Assembly (NCBI RefSeq): GCF_003254545.1
Contig: NZ_QJRH01000066.1
Coordinates: 168,472 to 232,471 of the forward strand
Length of the DNA: 64,000 nt
Reading direction: 5' to 3'
DNA from: Flavobacterium tistrianum
GTDB lineage: Bacteria > Bacteroidota > Bacteroidia > Flavobacteriales > Flavobacteriaceae
Part shown: positions 35,560 to 44,861 of the stretch, in pieces
How the letters are laid out: each line of letters opens with the position of its first letter
Numbering within the stretch: the first letter of the stretch is position 1
The notes under the pieces: model-generated
The model's input: only the letters and a program-made list of their open reading frames with translations
Told to the model about the DNA's origin: nothing
Databases searched by the model: none
Program-made: the position numbers and the translations under genes

Positions 35560-36786
35560 ATGAAAAACTTCAACCCAGCAGATAAAATTCAGGATTTGCA
35601 ATATTTTGGCGAGTTTGGCGGTGTAAATCCGTCGATTTCTGATTCTTCGACTTATACTTTTCTTTCGGCTAAAACTATGTTTGATACTTTTGAAGGCAAC
35701 GTAGAAGGCTGTTATTTATATTCTCGTCATTCTTCTCCAAGTAACTTATATTTAGATCAGGCTTTGGCAGCGATGGAAGGAACGGAAACGGCAAATGTTT
35801 CGGCTTCGGGAATGGGCGCTATTACGCCTACTCTTTTGCAATTATGCGGTGCAGGTGATCATATCGTTTCGAGCCGAACGATTTATGGAGGAACTTATGC
35901 TTTCTTGAAAAACTTTACACCAAGATTCGGCATTGAAACAAGCTTTGTTGACATCACAAAATTGGATGTTGTTGAAGCGGCAATTACTCCTAAAACTAAA
36001 GTTTTGTATTGCGAAACGGTTAGCAATCCGCTTTTGGAAGTAGCTGATATTCGTGGCTTGGCTAAAATTGCTAAAAGACATAATTTGAAATTGGTTGTTG
36101 ACAATACGTTTTCGCCATTATCGGTTTCTCCTGCAAAATTAGGTGCCGATATCGTGATTCATAGTTTGACAAAATACATTAACGGAAGCAGCGATACGGT
36201 TGGCGGTGTGACTTGCGCTTCTAAAGAATTTATTAATTCGCTGAAAAACGTCAATTCGGGTGCGAGTATGCTTTTAGGACCAACGATGGATAGTTTGCGC
36301 TCTGCGAGTGTGATGAAAAACCTTCGAACACTTCATATCAGAATTAAACAGCACAGCCATAATGCGCATTATTTGGCGGATCAGTTTGAAAAAGACGGTT
36401 TAAAAACGGTTTATCCGGGTTTGAAAAGTCATCCAAGCCACGAATTGTACAAAACAATGATTAATCCTGAATATGGTTTTGGCGGAATGTTGACAATTGA
36501 CGTAGGCTCTTTAGAAAAAGCTAATGAATTAATGGAATTAATGCAAGAACGAAACTTAGGATATCTAGCAGTAAGTTTAGGGTTTTATAAAACATTATTT
36601 AGCGCGCCGGGAACTTCAACTTCGAGTGAAATTCCTTTAGAAGAACAGAAAGAAATGGGATTAACAGATGGTTTGATTCGTTTCTCTATCGGACTAGACA
36701 ACGATATTCAGCGCACTTACGAAATGATGAAAGCTTGTATGGTTGAGCTTGGCGTATTAAAACAGGAAACATTACTCTATAAATAA
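35560..36786 (+). CDS. Cys/Met metabolism PLP-dependent enzyme (methionine gamma-lyase-like)
   Basis: 408 residues, fold type I. Motifs YSRHSSPSN, SASGMGAITP, CETVSNPLLE, VVDNTFSPL and SLTKYINGSSD with PLP Lys205. It resembles methionine gamma-lyase and O-acetylhomoserine sulfhydrylase. At the position of the active-site cysteine that marks many methionine gamma-lyases (YGCT) this protein has YGGT, so the exact reaction is uncertain. The divergent Lrp gene suggests amino-acid-responsive control. Ends before a strong terminator. Confidence 0.85.
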   Translation: MKNFNPADKIQDLQYFGEFGGVNPSISDSSTYTFLSAKTMFDTFEGNVEGCYLYSRHSSPSNLYLDQALAAMEGTETANVSASGMGAITPTLLQLCGAGDHIVSSRTIYGGTYAFLKNFTPRFGIETSFVDITKLDVVEAAITPKTKVLYCETVSNPLLEVADIRGLAKIAKRHNLKLVVDNTFSPLSVSPAKLGADIVIHSLTKYINGSSDTVGGVTCASKEFINSLKNVNSGASMLLGPTMDSLRSASVMKNLRTLHIRIKQHSHNAHYLADQFEKDGLKTVYPGLKSHPSHELYKTMINPEYGFGGMLTIDVGSLEKANELMELMQERNLGYLAVSLGFYKTLFSAPGTSTSSEIPLEEQKEMGLTDGLIRFSIGLDNDIQRTYEMMKACMVELGVLKQETLLYK

Positions 36787-36814
36787 ATTTGCACATTTTT
36801 TTTAGATTGTTTTG

Positions 36815-36850
36815 AATCCGCTAGAGATCTTTCTCAAAGCGGATTTTTTT
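36815..36850 (+). terminator. Terminator of the PLP-lyase gene
   Basis: Stem AATCCGCT / AGCGGATT, 15-nt loop, T7. Confidence 0.8.
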
Positions 36851-36856
36851 GGAGAT

Positions 36857-36892
36857 AAAAAGCCGTTCTGAATAATCCAGAACGGCTTTTTG
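36857..36892. terminator. Terminator of the DUF695 gene (GCCGTTCTG hairpin, copy 1)
   Basis: Stem AAAAAGCCGTTCTG / CAGAACGGCTTTTT, 7-nt loop. It can serve both strands; a near-identical copy lies at 38086-38120 on the other side of the gene. Confidence 0.85.
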
Positions 36893-36896
36893 TAAT

Positions 36897-37991
36897 TTAT
36901 CTTGGCTCAAAATGTCTAAATGACTGCCAGTATTTATCTTTGTAGATTTCGTAACTTATTTCAAAAACACCGCTGTATTTTTTAATTAGCTCGTCAGCTA
37001 TTTTGGCTGGTTTTCTAAAGTCTTTGCAAGTAAAAAAGATTTCTCTTTTATTGTTTGCGGTTTCTCTTCCTACATTTAAATAACCTTCAGAATCTGGAAG
37101 ACTGTGGATAATTTCTTCTTCAATTTCCTCTAATAGCTTGTATGTTTTTTCATCTGGCAACCCACCGTTATCACAGTCATCAAAAGGAATTCCTACTATA
37201 AAAACCCAAGGATGAGATGCTTTTTTATCCCACTCAATAATTGTGGTATTGATTAGAGCCAAAACGATTGAACCATCTTGCTTTTTACCTTCAAAATTGG
37301 CATAACTATCATTCTCTGTATTATGTCGAGTTCCTTCGTATTTCTCAACAAATTCTTTTTCTCTCCAGATTAAATAGTCCTTTAATTTTTCGATTGGTAT
37401 CAACTCTTCCGAAGTTTGATCTGGTCCCGTAACTACAAGATTATCAATTAAAGTAACTGAATGAAGTTCACCTAAATAATTATCCAGAAAAATATAGACT
37501 CCGTTAGATATATTGGATTTTTTCTCTTCAACAAAGTGATCATAAACAATTACCAAATCTATCTCGTCTGGATATCCTTCATGAATGCGAGGATAAAATT
37601 TTAGGCTTTCTTTACTGAATTCAAAATCCTGATACGTAATTCCTATATTATTGATATCCGAAGCTGGTTTTAGAGCTGTAAATTTCCAGCCGTTAATTTT
37701 AGGAGCGTCAGCAACTAATTCTTCAATTGCATAAATATTTCTAATTGCTCCGTCTGGCGTTAAAACTAATTCGGCTGTCTGATCATCGAACATTCCGGTA
37801 AGAAAGTAAATTCCTTCATGCGTTTCATCCAGTTTTGGAGCTAGTTTATCAAAAAAATCTTTGTGTATATTTTCTCCGCTTTGAACGGTTTTGAAAAATG
37901 CTTTTTCATTTGCTGAAAACCAATTCCAGAAATCATTATAAGATTGTATTGGAGCTTCTTTTTTGCCCAATATTTTATCAATAAAACCCAT
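36897..37991 (-). CDS. DUF695 domain-containing protein
   Basis: 364 residues, cytoplasmic, acidic. The last about 140 residues (WVFIVGIPFDD, then GYLNVGRETANNKREIFFTCKDF and YEIYKDKYWQSFRHFEP) match the DUF695 pattern. The N-terminal 200 residues are a second conserved module of unknown function starting GFIDKILGKKEAPIQSYNDFWNWF. No catalytic motif was recognised. It has its own promoter and is bracketed by two copies of the same terminator hairpin. Confidence 0.75.
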   Translation of the reverse strand: MGFIDKILGKKEAPIQSYNDFWNWFSANEKAFFKTVQSGENIHKDFFDKLAPKLDETHEGIYFLTGMFDDQTAELVLTPDGAIRNIYAIEELVADAPKINGWKFTALKPASDINNIGITYQDFEFSKESLKFYPRIHEGYPDEIDLVIVYDHFVEEKKSNISNGVYIFLDNYLGELHSVTLIDNLVVTGPDQTSEELIPIEKLKDYLIWREKEFVEKYEGTRHNTENDSYANFEGKKQDGSIVLALINTTIIEWDKKASHPWVFIVGIPFDDCDNGGLPDEKTYKLLEEIEEEIIHSLPDSEGYLNVGRETANNKREIFFTCKDFRKPAKIADELIKKYSGVFEISYEIYKDKYWQSFRHFEPR

Positions 37992-38025
37992 GTATTACTA
38001 ATTAAATTTAAAATTTTACAGAAAA

Positions 38026-38033
38026 CAAACTTA
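38026..38033 (-). promoter_or_regulatory. Predicted -7 element of the DUF695 gene (TAAGTTTG)
   Basis: Minus-strand TAnnTTTG match 34 nt before the ATG. Confidence 0.5.
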
Positions 38034-38085
38034 AGGAAAAGCGTTTTTAAAACATAAGAATATTTCTATAAAATATCAAGAATGC

Positions 38086-38120
38086 AAAAAGCCGTTCTGA
38101 ACTACTCAGAACGGCTTTTT
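38086..38120 (-). terminator. Terminator of the APC permease gene (GCCGTTCTG hairpin, copy 2)
   Basis: Stem AAAAAGCCGTTCTGA / TCAGAACGGCTTTTT, 5-nt loop; 15-bp stem nearly identical to copy 1 at 36857-36892. Confidence 0.85.
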
Positions 38121-38139
38121 ATGATATATAATTTTACTT

Positions 38140-40074
38140 TTATCCTATATTTTCCGTATTCAGTTTACTGTTTTTTCGGCTGTAGCCAAAATAAATTAGA
38201 AGTCCGATTATTAACCAAACTGTAAAATAAATCCAGTTCCATACGCTTAATTCAGCCATCATATAAAGACAACAGATTAATCCTAAAAGCGGAATTAAAG
38301 AAAGATTTTTTCTGAAAGCCCAAACTGCCAATCCAACCAAAACGAATAAGAATATCCACATTGGAATTTTGTGTTTGAATAAACTGAAACCTGATTCATA
38401 TTTTGCAGAATCAGCAATTGGAAGGCCTTTTACAACCTCAGCATATTTTACTTCGTCATCTTGATATTGTCCTAATAAATGTTCTAAATCTGAAGTTTCT
38501 GCAGTTTTATTGTTTACCTCAATACTTTCCAAATATTTAAAAACTTGCTCAGATTCTGATTTATCTAATGAAGTAACAATCGAAGTGGCATCGTAAATCT
38601 GTGGATCATTATTGATAAACGCCATTGTCGCCTTATTGTTGAATGCAAAAGCATAATACAATCCAGCAATCATTAAAACCGGCAAAATAAATTTTGAATT
38701 GATATAAGGCGTTTTGAATTTTCCTCTTGGAATTTCAGGTTTGTTCTGCAATACTAAAACACCTGCACAAACCAATACAAAGGCAAATAAAGTCCCGATA
38801 CTGCATAAATCGGTTACCATTGTAAGGTTTAAGAATAATGCTGGAATCGCCACAACAAATCCTGTAACGATAGTTGCAAATGAAGGTGTTTTGAATTTCG
38901 GGTGAACAGTTGAGAATTTCTTTGGCAATAAACCATCACGGCTCATACTCATCCAAATACGTGGCTGTCCCATTTGAAAAACCAATAAAACACTCGCCAT
39001 TGCTACTACTGCACTAACAGCAATAATTCCCGACATCCATTTTAAGTTTAATTTATCGAAAACAAATGCAAGAGGATCACCCACATTCAATTCATGATAT
39101 TGTACCATTCCGGTTAAAACTAATGCTATGGCAATATATAAAAGCGTACAAATAATAATCGCCCACATCATACCGCGTGGTAAATCTCTTTGCGGATTTT
39201 TACATTCTTCGGCAGTTGTCGAGATCGCATCAAAACCAATGTAAGCAAAGAAAACGGCAGAAACTCCTTTTAAAACTCCGCTAACACCATTTGGTGCAAA
39301 CGGACTCCAGTTTGCTGTATCGACATAAAATATTCCAACTGCAATTACTAAAAGCACAACGCAAAGTTTTACGACAACCATTAAGTTGCTTGCGTTACGA
39401 GATTCTTTCATTCCTCTGTACACCAAAGCCGTAATCAAAATAATGATGAATAAAGCTGGTATATCAGTAACAAAATGAAAAGATCCTATTGTTGGTGCTG
39501 TCGCCCATGCTGTATGAGCCTGTTGCAAAGCAACACTTAAATTTTCGAATGATTTTCCGCCTCGCATTAAAGCTTCAGCATCTTTAAATCCGTTTGAAGC
39601 AGTTAAATAATCCATCTGAATCCATTGTGGCAAATGAATCCCGCCGCTCTGGAGAAGTCCCGTAAAATAATCACTCCACGATATGGCGACGGTTATATTT
39701 CCAACGGCATATTCCATGATTAAAGCCCAACCTATAATCCAGGCGATTAACTCTCCAAAAGCAACATACGAATAGGTGTAAGCACTTCCAGAAACCGGAA
39801 CCATTGAAGCAAATTCTGCGTAAGCAAACGCAGCAAAACTACACGCCAAAGCCGTAAATAAGAATAAGAAAATTACAGCTGGTCCACCATCTGCACTCGC
39901 TTTTCCGATGGTACTAAAAATTCCCGCTCCAACAATCGCCGCTATTCCAAAAGCTGTTAAATCCCTAGTTGTCAAATGTTTCCCTAAGGCATTATGACCG
40001 TCTGTTTCGTTCTGTGCAACCTGCTTCAGAATATCCTGTACTGTTTTCTTTCGGAATAAACTTGAAAATGCCAT
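38140..40074 (-). CDS. APC-superfamily amino acid permease (CAT-like)
   Basis: 644 residues. Core of 12 or more helices with TAFGIAAIVGAGIFSTIG (helix 1 substrate loop), FAAFAYAEFASMVPVSGSAYTYSYV, VFFAYIGFDAISTTAEE and RIWMSMSRDGLLP, all typical of cationic amino acid transporters. It is about 150 residues longer than usual. Extra soluble segments lie near residues 150-185 and 480-555 (the latter rich in charged residues: SLDKSESEQVFKYLE...), followed by three more helices. Substrate is probably an amino acid; which one is unknown. Confidence 0.88.
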   Translation of the reverse strand: MAFSSLFRKKTVQDILKQVAQNETDGHNALGKHLTTRDLTAFGIAAIVGAGIFSTIGKASADGGPAVIFLFLFTALACSFAAFAYAEFASMVPVSGSAYTYSYVAFGELIAWIIGWALIMEYAVGNITVAISWSDYFTGLLQSGGIHLPQWIQMDYLTASNGFKDAEALMRGGKSFENLSVALQQAHTAWATAPTIGSFHFVTDIPALFIIILITALVYRGMKESRNASNLMVVVKLCVVLLVIAVGIFYVDTANWSPFAPNGVSGVLKGVSAVFFAYIGFDAISTTAEECKNPQRDLPRGMMWAIIICTLLYIAIALVLTGMVQYHELNVGDPLAFVFDKLNLKWMSGIIAVSAVVAMASVLLVFQMGQPRIWMSMSRDGLLPKKFSTVHPKFKTPSFATIVTGFVVAIPALFLNLTMVTDLCSIGTLFAFVLVCAGVLVLQNKPEIPRGKFKTPYINSKFILPVLMIAGLYYAFAFNNKATMAFINNDPQIYDATSIVTSLDKSESEQVFKYLESIEVNNKTAETSDLEHLLGQYQDDEVKYAEVVKGLPIADSAKYESGFSLFKHKIPMWIFLFVLVGLAVWAFRKNLSLIPLLGLICCLYMMAELSVWNWIYFTVWLIIGLLIYFGYSRKNSKLNTENIG

Positions 40075-40410
40075 ATAATGTTTTACTGTTATAAATTAAT
40101 TTAATTCAATTCTTTTTGTTTTATTTTGCAAATAATGCAAAAATTATCCTGATTTCAAATATATAAAACGATTTTGTTTTTACAGGTGTTTTTTTTCTGC
40201 CACGAATTCACGAATTATTTTTTCAAATATTTGTCTATAAATTTTCTCTCGCAGATTTAGCAGATAATGCAGATTTTTTTCAAATTAAATCTACAAAATC
40301 AGCTCAAATCAACAATCCCGATAGCTATCGGGAGCGTAAAATAAATCTGCTCAATCTGCCAAATCTGCGGGAAACCAAAAAATCTTTGCGCTCTTTGCGG
40401 TTAGAAAATC
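40075..40410. other. Gene-free stretch with nested repeats
   Basis: 336 bases between two minus-strand genes. The APC promoter side (to about 40180) is AT-rich without a clear consensus. From 40199 it holds the GCCACGAATTC and GCAGATTT families, the palindrome CCCGATAGCTATCGGG (40317-40332) and a CTTTGCGCTCTTTGCGG fragment (40384-40400). Confidence 0.65.
40199..40372. repeat. Nested GCAGATTT repeat with CCCGATAGCTATCGGG palindrome
   Basis: GCAGATTTAGCAGATAATGC on the left is answered by AATCTGC-TCAATCTGCCAAATCTGC on the right. Inside lies the 16-bp perfect palindrome also present at 10289-10304. Confidence 0.65.
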
Positions 40411-43317
40411 TTACTTCAAGCAATTTCTCAAAATACTAACTGGATGTTGCGCCTCACGTTTTGTTCCGTCATAAATTTGATGACGACAGCTTGTTCCTGC
40501 AGCAGCGATTTTTACGTTTTCAGCCGTGTTACGTATCTTCGGGAAAAGCGTATCCTCTCCCATTTGCATACTCACTTGATAATGTTCTTTTTCATAACCA
40601 AACGAACCTGCCATTCCGCAACAGCCCGAATTGTAAATTGTAACTGTATTATTTTTAGGAAGATTCAGCATGGCGAAAGTCGCTTCAACAGAACTTAATG
40701 ACTTTTGATGACAATGTCCGTGAATCTTGATTTCTTTGGTTTCTTCTGAGAATGAATCAGATGTTATTTTTCCGTCGATGATTTCTTTTTTGAAGAATTC
40801 TTCGATTGTAAATGCATTTCTAGATAATTTTTCTGCCGCTTCTTTGTCATCTGCTAAACGAAGATATTCGTCTCTGAAAGTTAAGATAGCAGAAGGTTCA
40901 ATTCCGATTAAAGGCGCATTGGCTAAAACCAAATCTTTAAAAACATTTACGTTGTAATTCGCAATTTTCTTCGCTTCTTCCAAAAATCCTTTTGAAAGAT
41001 ACGTTCTACCACTTTCTTCATGATCTACAACTAAAACCTGATAACCCAATTTAGTCAACAATTCGAAAGCATCAATTCCTATATTGACGTCGTAGTAATT
41101 CGTGAATTCATCCACAAACAAATACAATCTTCCATTTGGAAAATCTGATGTTGCAGGTTTGTTGTTTTGATACCATTTTCTGAAAGTCTTTTTCGCCAAA
41201 AGCGGAACCTTTCTTTCTGGAGCAATTCCCATTGTCTTTTTCACCAGTGACTGATTCGAAATAAAATTCGTAATCGACGGGAATTTACTTCCCATTTTAT
41301 TCAATTTGGCGTTATTCGCAAAAATCTTATTTCTAGTCGAAAATCCGTTTGCTTTTTGATATTGGTATAAAAATTCTGCTTTTAAAGTTGCGACGTCGAC
41401 ATTACTCGGACATTCGCTCGCGCAGGCTTTACAACTCACGCACAACTCAAAAACTTCGTATAATTCTTTCTGGTCAAATTTGTTTTCTTTTTCAGAATAC
41501 GTTAAATATTCTCGTAAAGCGTTTGCACGTGCACGAGTCGTTTCTTTTTCATTTCGTGTCGCACGATAACTCGGACACATTGCTCCTCCAGCTGATGGCA
41601 TTTTTCGGCAATCGCCAGAACCGTTGCATTTTTCAGCTGCACGCAAAATTCCTAAACTATCTGAGAAATCCTGAAATGTTTTAATATCTGGTTCTACTCT
41701 TCCCGAAACTACACGATGATTTTCGTCCATTTTCAAGGCATTGACAATCTTCCCGATATTTAAAACCGAATTCGGGTCAAATGCCAATTTTAATCTTTTC
41801 AGCAATTCGTAGTTTTTATCACCAATCATAAACGGAATAAACTCTCCGCGCACAATTCCGTCGCCGTGTTCACCGCTCAATGAACCTCTGTATTTCTTTA
41901 CCAAATGCGCCACTTCGGTCGCAATGGTTCTGAATAATTTTAAGTCTGATGTTTTCTTCAAATTCAAAACAGGGCGAAGGTGCAATTCTCCCGCACCTGC
42001 ATGCGCATAATAAATCGCTTCTTGTCCGTGGCGCAACATCATCGCAGAAAATTCTGCAATATAAGCAGGCAAATCATTTAATTCTACTGCTGTATCTTCA
42101 ATAGAATCGGCAGCTTTGTCATCGCCTACAATACTTCCTAAAAGACCTAATCCTGCTTTTCTAAGTTCGTTAGCTTTGTCAATATCTGGTCCAAATAATT
42201 TAACGCTGGCATAACCAAAATTGTGTTTTCCTAAATCGGCAATTAAAGCGTTTGCTTGATTTTCGGCATCTTCTAAAGTATGCGAAGCGACTTCAAAAAG
42301 CATAATCGCTTTGGGTTCACCAACCAAAAAGAATCGGTTTTTAATATGTTCTCGATTGGTTTTGGTACAATCCAAAATCGTGTCGTCAATCATTTCGCAA
42401 GTGTACAAATGATGTTTCATCGCCACAACAACCGATTCTAAAGATTCCTGAATTGTATGATAATGCGCCACAACCATAATGCTGTGAGGTGGCGGCAAAT
42501 CGTCAACTTTTAGAGTTACTTCAGTTGTAAAAGCTAAAGTTCCTTCGCTTCCGCAAAGTAATTTTCCTAAATTGATTGTAGGTTCAGTTCCGCCAAACAA
42601 TTCTGATTTTAGCAGGATATCTACAGCGTAACCCGTATTTCTTCTGTGAATTTCTGGCTTTGGAAACTCTTTTATAATTTCTTCCTGATTTTCCTTAACC
42701 GAAAGTTCGTCGTAAACACTTTTATAGATTTTATTTTCTAAAGAATCGCCTTTAGTTTTCTCGACAAACTCTGCCGAAGTCAATTCGCCAAAAGCCACTT
42801 CAGTTCCGTCGCTCAAAATCGCTTTTACCTCAGCAATTTTATCGCGCGTAACGCCATAACGAATCGAAGTTGTTCCAGACGAATTATTTCCCACCATTCC
42901 GCCAATCATCGCGCGGTTTGAAGTTGATGTAATTGGTGCAAAAAATACACCGTGAGGTTTTAAATATAAATTCAATTCATCGCGAATAACGCCAGGCTGA
43001 ACCGTAACCATTTTTTTCTCGGCATTATAACCTAATATTTTCGTGAAATGCTTCGAAACATCCACTACAAGTCCGTCACCAACTGCTTGTCCTGCAAGTG
43101 AAGTTCCTGCAGTTCTTGGCGTAACCGAAATATTATGTTCTGCCGCAAAACGAATTAACCTGCTGATATCTGCTGTAGATTTAGGCAAAGCCACCGCATT
43201 TGGACGAATCCGATACACCGATGCATCTGTCGAATAAAGTGTTTTATGAAGACCATCGTATAAAAGTGTGCCTTCGAGTTCGCTGGCTAATTGCTCTAAA
43301 TGAGATTGGGTCAACAT
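40411..43317 (-). CDS. FAD-linked oxidase / Fe-S oxidoreductase fusion (YdiJ/D-2-hydroxyacid dehydrogenase-like)
   Basis: 968 residues from MLTQSHLEQLASEL. A start 17 codons upstream (43368) would lie inside the predicted -7 element, so it is rejected. N-terminal FAD_binding_4 domain (PRTAGTSLAGQAVGDGLVVDVS; GNNSSGTTSIRYG), then FAD-oxidase C domain with SGEHGDG. The second half has ferredoxin-like clusters CNGSGDCRK...MCPSY and CVSCKACASECPSNVD, and CCG-type motifs HGHCHQKS and NSGCCGMAGSFGYEKEHY. This is the layout of GlcD+GlcF fusions that oxidise D-lactate, glycolate or D-2-hydroxyglutarate and feed the quinone pool. Substrate undetermined. Confidence 0.9.
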   Translation of the reverse strand: MLTQSHLEQLASELEGTLLYDGLHKTLYSTDASVYRIRPNAVALPKSTADISRLIRFAAEHNISVTPRTAGTSLAGQAVGDGLVVDVSKHFTKILGYNAEKKMVTVQPGVIRDELNLYLKPHGVFFAPITSTSNRAMIGGMVGNNSSGTTSIRYGVTRDKIAEVKAILSDGTEVAFGELTSAEFVEKTKGDSLENKIYKSVYDELSVKENQEEIIKEFPKPEIHRRNTGYAVDILLKSELFGGTEPTINLGKLLCGSEGTLAFTTEVTLKVDDLPPPHSIMVVAHYHTIQESLESVVVAMKHHLYTCEMIDDTILDCTKTNREHIKNRFFLVGEPKAIMLFEVASHTLEDAENQANALIADLGKHNFGYASVKLFGPDIDKANELRKAGLGLLGSIVGDDKAADSIEDTAVELNDLPAYIAEFSAMMLRHGQEAIYYAHAGAGELHLRPVLNLKKTSDLKLFRTIATEVAHLVKKYRGSLSGEHGDGIVRGEFIPFMIGDKNYELLKRLKLAFDPNSVLNIGKIVNALKMDENHRVVSGRVEPDIKTFQDFSDSLGILRAAEKCNGSGDCRKMPSAGGAMCPSYRATRNEKETTRARANALREYLTYSEKENKFDQKELYEVFELCVSCKACASECPSNVDVATLKAEFLYQYQKANGFSTRNKIFANNAKLNKMGSKFPSITNFISNQSLVKKTMGIAPERKVPLLAKKTFRKWYQNNKPATSDFPNGRLYLFVDEFTNYYDVNIGIDAFELLTKLGYQVLVVDHEESGRTYLSKGFLEEAKKIANYNVNVFKDLVLANAPLIGIEPSAILTFRDEYLRLADDKEAAEKLSRNAFTIEEFFKKEIIDGKITSDSFSEETKEIKIHGHCHQKSLSSVEATFAMLNLPKNNTVTIYNSGCCGMAGSFGYEKEHYQVSMQMGEDTLFPKIRNTAENVKIAAAGTSCRHQIYDGTKREAQHPVSILRNCLK

Positions 43318-43365
43318 GTTAAATGGTGCTTTTTCTTTAAAATAATTCCTCAAAAATTGAGACAA

Positions 43366-43373
43366 CAAATATA
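43366..43373 (-). promoter_or_regulatory. Predicted -7 element of the FAD/Fe-S oxidoreductase (TATATTTG)
   Basis: Minus-strand TAnnTTTG match 48 nt before the chosen ATG at 43317. It decides the start, since the longer frame begins within it. Confidence 0.55.
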
Positions 43374-43516
43374 AAGATATAGCAGTTTAAAATGTACAAA
43401 ATGGGAATTTATCTAAACCTCAGCCTCACATTTTTATAAAATTAAAGCCGAATTCTATAAACGCTCCCAATATCGAAATCGTAATTTTAAGAATTTACAT
43501 TTTACGCCTTATTATC

Positions 43517-44329
43517 ATGGAAAATTTCGTTCAGGACGTCTTTAAACATTTAGAAAGCTATTATTACAGTATTGTCGATCTTACGCCAAAATTTATTCTG
43601 GCCGTTGTCGTAATTCTTGTTTCATGGTTTATCGCAACGAGAATTGGCCTTTTCGCAGGAAACCGACTCAAAGCCAGAATGCACGACCGACTTCTAGCGA
43701 CTTTTATTGCCCGTTTAATCAAATCGGTTCTGATAATTATTGGAGCTCTCTTCATGTTTAAAATCATTGGTCTTGACGGCGTTGCACAAAGCATGCTTGC
43801 TGGCGCCGGAATCTCAGCTTTTGTTATTGGTTTTGCGCTTAAAGATATTGGTGAAAATTTCCTTGCCGGAATTCTGCTCGCTTTCAAACGTCCATTTTCT
43901 ATTGGCGATATTATCGAAAGCAATGGCGTAAAAGGCGAAGTCATCAACCTCAACCTGCGTGATACCGAAGTAAAAAGCGATTCTAAAATCATTTATATTC
44001 CGAACGCACTTCTCATAAAAAACACTTTAATTAACTACAACAGCGAAGGTTTTCTACTCCAGACTTTCACGGTCGGACTAGAATATGGTTCTGATTATAC
44101 CCGAGCCATCGAACTCGTAAAAGAAGTTTTAGGCAACAGCGAAGAAGTAACCGAAAAAGACCATGAAAACGCGGCCGTAATTACCGATGTTATTGCGGGC
44201 GGTATTATTCAGCTCAATATTCGTTATTGGGTTAAAACCGCATCAACGATTCAAAATTCTGAATGCCGTTCTAAAATTATTGCTGCTGTTTTGAAGAAGT
44301 TGAAAGAAAATGAGTTTGTGCTTAAGTAA
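43517..44329 (+). CDS. MscS family mechanosensitive channel
   Basis: 270 residues. Three N-terminal transmembrane helices, with the pore helix AQSMLAGAGISAFVIGFALKD (about residues 92-112) in the Gly/Ala-rich MscS pattern, followed by IGENFLAGILLAFKRPFSIGD and the beta domain (VKGEVINLNLRDTEVK; IPNALL). A C-terminal alpha/beta cage domain ends the protein. It releases ions on hypo-osmotic shock at the inner membrane. Monocistronic. Confidence 0.93.
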   Translation: MENFVQDVFKHLESYYYSIVDLTPKFILAVVVILVSWFIATRIGLFAGNRLKARMHDRLLATFIARLIKSVLIIIGALFMFKIIGLDGVAQSMLAGAGISAFVIGFALKDIGENFLAGILLAFKRPFSIGDIIESNGVKGEVINLNLRDTEVKSDSKIIYIPNALLIKNTLINYNSEGFLLQTFTVGLEYGSDYTRAIELVKEVLGNSEEVTEKDHENAAVITDVIAGGIIQLNIRYWVKTASTIQNSECRSKIIAAVLKKLKENEFVLK

Positions 44330-44857
44330 GGTACAAAGGCTCAAAGTTGCAAAGTGACAAAGGTTTTCTCTCTAAATAAATTGTCATCTTGAGCGATCTT
44401 ATATCCATCGAAAAGGCTCATAAAAACATAAAAAACGATTGTCATCCTGAGCGGAGTCGAAGGCTTATGAAACCTAAAAATTGACACAACGAATTCCCTC
44501 AAATTTTGTCATTTCGACGAAGGAGAAATCTTCGCACGTAACTCCGCAACGAAAAGCCAATCTTTATCGAGTTTCTTGCGAAGATTTCTCCTTCGTCGAA
44601 ATGACATACTGTGTGGAAATTTAGTCGAATTTATCATTTTTCAAAATATCGTTTTATATTTACCAATTAGAGAAAATATACTACAGCAATAGTATTGTTT
44701 TTTCTATACAAGAAATAATCTTTTTCCTACTTTAAAATATTTTTTTGATATCTTTACAGTCCTAAACACAAAGAATAAACTAATATAAACTTATCCAAAG
44801 AAGTGAAATGAGTAAACAATTCCACTTCCTAGGATTATTATTCTCAAATTTAGGAAT
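44330..44857. other. Gene-poor stretch with four repeat families
   Basis: 528 bases. Octamer-type array 44332-44367 (TACAAAGG, CTCAAAGT, TGCAAAGT, GACAAAGG), a TCATCTTGAGCGATC fragment, a GTCATCCTGAGCGGAGTCG copy (44441-44463), an inverted GTCATTTCGACG pair (44508-44606), then AT-rich sequence and a possible 17-codon leader before the next gene. Confidence 0.7.
44508..44606. repeat. Head-to-head pair of GTCATTTCGACG repeats without a gene
   Basis: Left copy 44508 onward (GTCATTTCGACGAAGGAGAAATC...), right inverted copy 44559-44606 ending GATTTCTCCTTCGTCGAAATGAC. Third such pair in the window. Confidence 0.8.
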
Positions 44858-44861
44858 ATGA
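44808..44861 (+). CDS. Possible 17-residue leader peptide
   Basis: ATG 44808 opens a 17-codon frame (MSKQFHFLGLLFSNLGI) whose TGA overlaps the ATG of the next gene as ATGA. This would allow translational coupling. Only the overlap supports it. Confidence 0.3.
   Translation: MSKQFHFLGLLFSNLGI

Noticed and set aside
43318..43368. 17-residue N-terminal extension of the FAD/Fe-S oxidoreductase
   Set aside because: It would begin inside the predicted -7 element TATATTTG.
43564..43992. A 142-codon minus-strand frame inside mscS
   Set aside because: Antisense shadow of a clear MscS gene with low-complexity composition.
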